Source: Cruorifilaria tuberocauda (lineage: Eukaryota; Nematoda; Chromadorea; Rhabditida; Onchocercidae). From it: a stretch of DNA of 43,109 nucleotides. Made by a program: the position numbers and the translations under genes. Positions 36,716 to 43,109 of this stretch are shown one piece after another. Numbering within the stretch: position 1 is the first letter of the stretch; each line of letters starts with the position of its first letter. The notes beneath the pieces were generated by a model, which was not told where the DNA came from, made no database searches, and saw nothing but the letters and a program-made list of their open reading frames with translations. The DNA is taken from NCBI GenBank assembly GCA_013365365.1, contig JABVXU010000456.1, positions 1-43,109 of the forward strand, in the 5' to 3' direction.

Positions 36716-37567
36716 TCAGTCCATAACGGACCGCATGAAATCTCGATGATGATAAAAGTTCGTTAATGAAGAGTGAAACTTAACGATTGGATGAGAATTG
36801 CGTGAAGTGAATTCATCAGAATCCACGAGTGATTGTTGGATCAATGTTGAATTAGATGATTTTCCCAACATCAAATATATTGGAAATTCTTCCAGTGATT
36901 TTTTGAATGATCTCTCGGTGAAACCCTCGTTCAATGATGACGCTCTAGACATATCTTCTGATATTTCATCCATCGGATCGTTCACTATCATCACTTTCGG
37001 TAAATCATTCAATAGTTGTTGATTCACTGTATCGTTGGATGATGATACTTCCATCATCAAGTTTACTGGAAGTTCTTCAGGTGAATTTTTGAATGATCTC
37101 TCGGTGAGACTTTCATTGAATGATGACGTTTTAGATATCTCTTCTGACATTTCTTCTATCGGATCGTTCACTATCATCACTTTCGGTAAATCATTCAATA
37201 GTTGTTGATTCACTGTATCGTTGGATGATGATGCTTCCGTTAATAATTCATTCATTATATCCTCCATTGATACATTAATGAAATTCTCCTCTTCTGCGCT
37301 ATCATTAGTTGAAATTTCAACCATATCCACCATATCGTTTACCAATTCTTGCACTTCATCCTTGCATACTGCATTTATTAAATCATCCAAAATCTCATCT
37401 ACCTTATTTTTCTTGGATGATATTTCTGATGAATCTTCAAACGATTCTTCTGATATATCTCTAGATGATGCTTGTATTAAATCATTAAGAAATTCTTCCA
37501 TTGGATTCTGCGATGAAGCTTCCATCAAATCGAGCAGTTCATCAACCACATCTTCTGTCGTTTCCAT
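36716..37567 (-). CDS. Unrecognised acidic 283-residue protein with internal 62-residue repeats
   Basis: A single uninterrupted frame from METTEDVVDELLDLMEASS to a TGA stop. An acceptor TTTACTAG sits one base before the ATG, marking the start. The first 110 residues are a chain of degenerate acidic helices with a recurring [ED]-x-[IL]-[LN]-[DN]-[LM]-[ILM] core followed by Ala-Ser-Ser (DELLDLMEASS, EEFLNDLIQASS, DEILDDLINA, QELVNDMVD, MNELLTEASS). Then come 62-residue repeats: residues 113-174 and 175-236, with a degenerate third from 237 (SSNSTLIQQSL). Residues 113-136 and 175-198 are identical over 24 positions. The last 40 residues are basic and aromatic (FHSSLTNFYHHRDFMRS). There is no signal peptide, membrane segment or Cys pattern. 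It is probably soluble, partly disordered or helical. I know no family for it; it may be worm-specific. Confidence 0.7.
   Translation of the reverse strand: METTEDVVDELLDLMEASSQNPMEEFLNDLIQASSRDISEESFEDSSEISSKKNKVDEILDDLINAVCKDEVQELVNDMVDMVEISTNDSAEEENFINVSMEDIMNELLTEASSSNDTVNQQLLNDLPKVMIVNDPIEEMSEEISKTSSFNESLTERSFKNSPEELPVNLMMEVSSSNDTVNQQLLNDLPKVMIVNDPMDEISEDMSRASSLNEGFTERSFKKSLEEFPIYLMLGKSSNSTLIQQSLVDSDEFTSRNSHPIVKFHSSLTNFYHHRDFMRSVMD
36860..37231 (-). repeat. Two tandem 186-bp coding repeats
   Basis: Within the acidic-protein gene, 37231-37046 and 37045-36860 are successive 186-bp units (62 codons). A core of 75 bases (36972-37046 against 37158-37232) is identical including silent sites, while the rest has diverged. 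This suggests recent conversion or duplication limited to the core. Confidence 0.92.
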
Positions 37568-37699
37568 TCTAGTAAATAAGAAAATAAATGATCAGCTGCT
37601 GCTTTTTATTTTTAACAAAAAATATGCTGCATTTTTATATCATCTTGAAATATGCAAATTTCATTTCACTAAAAATCAATCAATATAATGCGAGATAAT

Positions 37700-38012
37700 T
37701 AATTTTTATTACTGCTATTATTATCAATCATTATTGTCGCTATTATTGTTATTGAGTAATCATTATAAGAATATTATTACCTTTGAAAATATTGTCATCA
37801 TCATTATTTTATTGTTATTGAGTTATAATTATATGAATATTATTACCTTTGAAAATATTGTCATCATCATTATTGTTATTGTTATTGAGTTATCATTATA
37901 TGAATATTATTACCTTTGAAAATATTATCATCATTATTATCGTTATTATTGTTATTGCTATTGATTTATCATTATATTATATATATAATATTGTTGCCTT
38001 TGAAAATATTCA
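37700..38012. repeat. Minisatellite, four units of 66-84 bp
   Basis: The anchor CTTTGAAAAT occurs at 37781, 37847, 37914 and 37998. Units read ATTGTTATTGAGTTATCATT, then ATATGAATATTATTACC, then TTTGAAAATATTGTCATCATC with triplet expansion. It starts about 150 bases upstream of the acidic-protein ATG. Open frames on the plus strand over it are repeat artefacts. Confidence 0.92.
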
Positions 38013-40190
38013 TTACTCTCAAATGTTTTTTTTTTGAAATTTTATAGTCTTTTAGACAAAATTTTTCATCTCTTATTTTGATTAATCTAATTTGCTTAAC
38101 GAAAAGAAACAAGGAAACTTCACGACGTCTAATTAGCATTAAATTTTCTTTCATTCAAATATTTATATATTTATATTGCTTGATAGATTATTTAATTTCC
38201 TTGAACAAAATTTTATTGGATTTGTAATCATATTAACAAAAAATGAAACTATACTTTCAGTCTATTGCTAATTGGGTTATGCATCAGATTATGATAAGTT
38301 TTTATCAGTGTCGCTATCTTAGCAGTTCCACAATGTTAATAATGATGATAATTCATCGTTGCTATTATCATTAAATTATTATAATGATTCTATTATGGTG
38401 ATACTATATGAACAATACCATTGTGTACTATTGTCACTATCATATCATTTTTAAATATCTTTTTATTCCAGTATTCTGAGTAAAATTGATTATAAACTGG
38501 TCGATGGATAATCGTTTGGTTAGCAATTAATGATCAGCGTTGGATCATATTTTCAGCGAAAAATGCATCGATCAGTTATCATTATTATTCAAACGTAGCA
38601 AACATCACTCAAATCTCGTTCAACGATCACAATCTCACAACTCTTTCTTTTCAACCGTTTATTTAGTCATTTTTGGTTGAATTCGAAGTATTCCAGCAAA
38701 TAAGCAATGAGTAAATATTGAGTTAAAAATACACCTTACTTTTTCATCTGTTTAAAAGACATTTACACTATTACTTTTTCTTAGAAAAAAAATTGCGATT
38801 TTTTCTTTTTCCTAAAATCATCTACACTTTTTTTGCAGATAAAAGTGGTGTAAAGAAAATTTGCGGAAATTTTAAAGTTATAATTAAAACAAATAGATGA
38901 TATTTATTCCATTTCTGGTTTTTTTCTTATTTTCAAAATTTTAAAACGTATCATTTTTTCTTGTTTGAATGTTTTTGATACCTTTGTATCATTATCTATT
39001 TTTATATATTTTATTATTACTGTTATTATGATACCGTAATTACTGTTCAATCTAGTTTTATTATTACTTTATATAGTACCATAATTGGTTATTTCATCTG
39101 TTTCAGTATTATTTCATCATCTGAAATTAAAAATTATACCTACATTTCCTTTATGTAGCTGTAAAAAGTTCCTTTAATGAGATTGCTAGTGATAATAATG
39201 GTAGCAAAGTTTGATCATAATTTTGACGTCGTTAGATAATTAGTTTATTACTGGATAATGAAGTAGTCAAAGATTAGTATGATGAATTTGATTCTCACTT
39301 AAACTATTTAGTTTCATTTTATCTCAGAATATATGATAAATCTATATCTTTGTTTCTTATTACTTTAATTCATTGGTGATACTTTTTTATGGTAATATAA
39401 ATATAGAATTTCCGATATTTCTGTTCAGCATTTTTCTCTATTTTTACTGTTTCTTTTTTTCTCACACCTCCTTTTGTTTATCATTTATTCGACATAGTTT
39501 GTTTCTTTTAAAACTTTTCATTGCTTTGTAATAATTTATGCTATCGCTGTTATACTTCAAAGTTAAATTATTTACAATTTTCATTAGTATTGTTTTTTGG
39601 AACATCAACATAAGTTGGATTTATTCTTGAAAATAAATGACGAAAATATTTTGTTAGAATGCATGAATATACAATTAAGCAATGACTAATATTTAACAAT
39701 TCCTATCTTTTCTTCTCCTCTTCTTTTTCTCTTTATATTTGTGAAAAAACTTCTCACAACTCACTCATCGTACTAAAATGTTTTATGTGCATATATTTCT
39801 AGTACTGTTTATATAGATAAGAGAAGATTGAGGGAAATGGTGAAAGAAAGAGAGAGAGAGAGAGAGAGGGAGGGAGGAAAGAAAAGGAAGAGTTGAGCAA
39901 ATAGACCAAAAGGTCAGTAAATAAAATAGTAAATGAGTAAAAAAGGGAAAATAAAAAAGACGAATGAAGAAGTGTGATTTTTCATTGATCAAATTTACGA
40001 GAAAAGAAAGAAATGATTTTAAGAAGGTATGAATTGGATGAGTGAATCATCATCATTATCATCATTACTCAATCACTATTCATCATGATCAATTGCAATT
40101 TGCGATGAGTAATAGTTTCAACAACTTTTTCATTTCCATTCGTTAATTTCTTTTCTGCGCAAAATAAGTATTTCAATTTGTAATTTTGCA
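38013..40190. other. No gene seen
   Basis: AT-rich sequence without supported exons on either strand. A (GA)n tract lies at about 39847-39870, with open frames on the minus strand that read poly-Ser/Leu. Confidence 0.5.
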
Positions 40191-40229
40191 ATTTTGCACG
40201 TACAAGTAAGTGTATGTGCAAAATTGCAA

Positions 40230-40520
40230 AAACTTTATGGCCAAGAAATGATCCATTTGGCATGTATTGTAATTTTGCATATATATTTTATGGCCAAAGG
40301 ATGATTCATTTGGCATATATTGCAATCCTACACATATACTTTATAGCCAAAGAATGACTGATTAGGTACATATTGCAGTTCTGCATATATATTTAATGGC
40401 CAAGAAATGATCCATTAGCATATATTGCTATTTTTCGTATATAACTTATGGCCAAAAAAAATGATTCATTTGCATATATTGCAATTCTGTATATACACTT
40501 TATGGCCAAGAAATGATTCA
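40230..40520. repeat. 53-bp minisatellite, five units and a partial sixth
   Basis: The anchor TATGGCC (with TATAGCC and AATGGCC variants) occurs at 40236, 40289, 40342, 40395, 40447 and 40501, a period of 52 to 54. Each unit reads TATGGCCAAGAAATGATCC, then ATTTGGCATATATTGCAATT, then CTGCATATATACTT. A period of 53 is not a multiple of three, and the open frames over it are not conserved across units, so it is not coding. Confidence 0.93.
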
Positions 40521-43109
40521 TTTTGCAGATGCTACCTACGTACATTATGACTAATTGAATGTTATCGGGGGGATTTTTTTTCTCAATGTCCTCTTGTTCT
40601 TCATGAGCCATGATTTATCAAATGTTGTTTGAAATAAATTTAAAAAAAAATTTCCTTTCATTTTCTATCAAATTATTTAGTTTAATTTTAATCTTTGTTT
40701 TTTAATTGATTAAATGATTAAATTTTTTAATTTATTTGGTAACCTTTTGAGGTTAATGAGTTCTTAAAGTTGCAGTCAATTTTTTGCAATTTATACTAAA
40801 ATTTGTGAAATTCTTGGACGCTAGTGTTCTATAATTTGGAAGTTCTATAATTTTTTAGATGTAATGATTTATTGGATCATTTAAGTGATTAATTGCAATT
40901 GTAAGAAATAATCTTTAGTCTTTAATTTAATTGATTAAGGATAATTTAATTAATTGCTTACTTGTATACTATAATTGATTATGGTTTTTCGATCACCGTT
41001 ACAATTGATTATTATATTCTGATATATATCTCATAAATGATTATATTATATTCTCGATTTTGTATTGAAAAGTTAACTGCAATACTTCAATAACTATCTT
41101 TTCAATAGTATTTCGAAGTAGGAATAATCTTTGAATAGATTGTTAGTAATATATGATAAATGATTATATTCGTATCTTTAAAAAAATGAAATTTCATAAT
41201 ATCGGAATTTTATTTCATTAAAAAATTTATTTTAAAATATCCCATGGAAAATATAGCTCAGCTTATAATTGTAAATCAAACGAAAAATTAATTGAAAATG
41301 GGCTTTAATCGAATTTTTATCATTCTTTGATTATTCTTTGTTTTGATAAAACATTGAAATAAATTAATAATCAGTGAAATGATGAAAGAGAAAATGAATT
41401 AAATCAAAATTGATAAAATGGAAGGCGCAATCATTTTCTTAATCCAAATTATAAAATAAATTTAGACTGAAAATTCGAACGTTGCGGGATTTCAACTCAA
41501 TTGATCGGATAAATTAGCCAAAGAAATTGTAAATATTAAAAATATTTCATTGTAAAATGTTTTTGATATCATAAATTATCATTTATTTATTATTGATAAT
41601 AATAAATAACGGTGATAAATGATGATAAGAATAAAACATGATAATAAAAAAGAAAAAAGTGACGATAAGTAACAGCATTGAAAATGAAAAAGTTTAAATT
41701 CAATTATTTCTTGCGAAATATTACCTAATAAAATTATTAGAAGCTCGAAGGAAGAAAAAATAGCGAAAGATTTAATTTTAATTCATAAGGAAATCATGTT
41801 ATTTAAAAATAAAATTATAATTAAATATTGAAATCTGTATTTGCGTTTATTCCAAAATGCAAAACATTTGCACAAATCTTTTTCGATAATCAAAATCAAA
41901 CTTTTTTTTCTCATTCAAAATAGTTTAATGAATAAAATGAAAAAAATGATGGAATTTTTTTTGTCAAACTAACAAATATTTGCACTAATCGATATTGCCA
42001 TTCTTCAACATTACTGTCTTTCTCGATTGTTTGATTATTAGATTAGCAAACAAAAATTGAAAAAATGGACAAATCTTTTTCATATTTTTTATTTTTATTT
42101 TTCTCCAAACTTTTTCAGCAATGAACAAAACATTAAGGGAAAAGTGAAGCGCGGATAGGCGGGAAAGGCGGCGAATAATGGAAAAAAGGATTAAAATTGC
42201 CTACGCTAAGAGTTTATCGCTTTTTCGATTTTAAAAAAAATAAAATACAATCATTTCCATTATTCATTATTCATTCTGATTCATTGCTATCAATCGTTCA
42301 TATCCAATTCATCCTTTTTTTTCCTCCCTTCCTCTTAAAAAATGGGAAAAGTTAAATTTATCGATATTTTCCCACCGCTTACCGGAAATTACCGGAAGTT
42401 ATCAAAACATTGCTTCAGCAAATTTGCATACATTATTATTAATACTTGACAAAAATTATTTCCTCTGATGAAATCATTTAAAATAGCTCAAAGAAAAGCT
42501 TTATTGAATTCAAATTTAAAAAGTTAAAAAATTTCACTGAAATTTATTGAAAAGAATTTCTACCAAAATTAAAAGAATTTTCTTTGTTAAAATTTTTTAG
42601 CAGAAAAAAAAAGAATTTTTTGAACAAATTAAATCATTTTTAGAACAATAATTTTTGACTATTCATTGAAATTAAAGTATGGAATTCTTTTCATTTCAGG
42701 ACATTTACACGAAAAATTCCATTTCCTTTCTTTTCCTTTCGTCCAATTCAATTTTTCAAAAAAATAAATAATTTTTCGAAAAGAGCAAAAGGATATAAAT
42801 ATTTAAATTTTATACGGTTTTAATATTGGTAAGTGAAAGAAAAAAAACAGGTATTATTTTGATGGATTATAAAGATCTCTTACTTTCTCTCTCCTTCTCC
42901 CTCTCTTCCCTTTCACCTCTTCTGGAAATATATTTATTAAAAAAAGATTTGTGCACTTTCTGTTTCTTTTTTTAATTTCAAACCTTATATTATGCTCTAA
43001 TCGAAGATTCAGTAATGTTAGAAGTACCATATAGTTTATACTTTATTATAATTAATAATAATAAGTAATAATTAAGAATAATATTAATAATAATTATAAT
43101 AATAATTAT
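40521..43109. other. No gene seen; AT-rich right end
   Basis: No exon with family likeness or paired splice sites on either strand. A slightly GC-richer patch lies at 42145-42180 (GCGGATAGGCGGGAAAGGCGGCG), a tandem ETS-like motif at 42381-42400, a pyrimidine tract at about 42880-42920, and (TAA)n at the very end (43050-43109). Confidence 0.5.
42381..42400 (+). promoter_or_regulatory. Tandem ETS-like motif ACCGGAAATT / ACCGGAAGTT
   Basis: Two adjacent 10-bp units, differing at one base, carry the GGAA core in the ACCGGAAGT context preferred by ETS-family factors, spaced by about one helical turn. A GC-rich patch lies about 210 bases to the left. It may mark a promoter for a gene beyond the window. 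Confidence 0.35.

Noticed and set aside
37221..37688. 155-codon plus-strand frame
   Set aside because: Antisense shadow of the acidic-protein gene; Ser/Ile-rich only because the minus strand is Asp/Glu-rich, and it lacks a splice or start signal.

Overview
The window looks like AT-rich nuclear DNA from a nematode, probably a clade III (spirurid or filarial) worm. Genes are split into many short exons. Introns are AT-rich with GT...AG ends and TTTTCAG-type acceptors, and several start codons sit a few bases after an unpaired splice acceptor, as expected for spliced-leader trans-splicing. There are no operator, RBS or operon signals of bacterial type. I inferred the species group from style and gene content, not from a database search.

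Layout, left to right. (1) 1-640: tandem AATAAAG heptamers with three 66-bp units, lying in or beyond an intron of the next gene. (2) 841-6396, minus: ten 5' exons of an ABCG/White-family half transporter, whose last membrane exons lie left of the window. (3) 7387-10484, minus: a complete eight-exon SPOP orthologue (MATH-BTB-BACK cullin-3 adaptor). (4) 10485-20690: about 10 kb without a convincing gene, full of microsatellites, pyrimidine tracts and local duplications. (5) 20717-22544, plus: a four-exon CISD3-type protein with two CDGSH iron-sulphur motifs. (6) 23287-24123, minus: an unrecognised two-exon, 65-residue single-pass membrane protein, with a perfect hairpin in its intron. (7) 26262-28682, plus: a five-exon AQP11/12-type aquaporin with altered NPA motifs and a 24-bp satellite in its last intron. 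(8) 28683-30218: spacer between convergent genes, holding a GC-rich dispersed repeat (copy A). (9) 30219-33280, minus: a six-exon RAD51D/RFS-1-type recombinase paralogue with repeat copy B in intron 3. (10) 34201-36082, minus: a five-exon MOB4/phocein. (11) 36716-37567, minus: a single-exon acidic, internally repeated 283-residue protein that I do not recognise. (12) 37568-43109: no gene seen; two minisatellites and a tandem ETS-like motif.

All multi-exon models were built by hand. Splice phases agree across every junction and the joined proteins match their families in order, so confidence in them is high. The genes are mostly unrelated housekeeping functions: ubiquitin ligase adaptor, mitochondrial Fe-S protein, recombination and STRIPAK/MOB signalling. 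The one grouping of note is the same-strand run acidic protein - MOB4 - RAD51D (37567 to 30219). Each of its members has an acceptor-like site at its start, so it may be a nematode-type polycistron. The least explained items are the acidic repeat protein, the 65-residue membrane protein, the two large inverted repeats at 23879 and 25930, and the GC-rich repeat pair.
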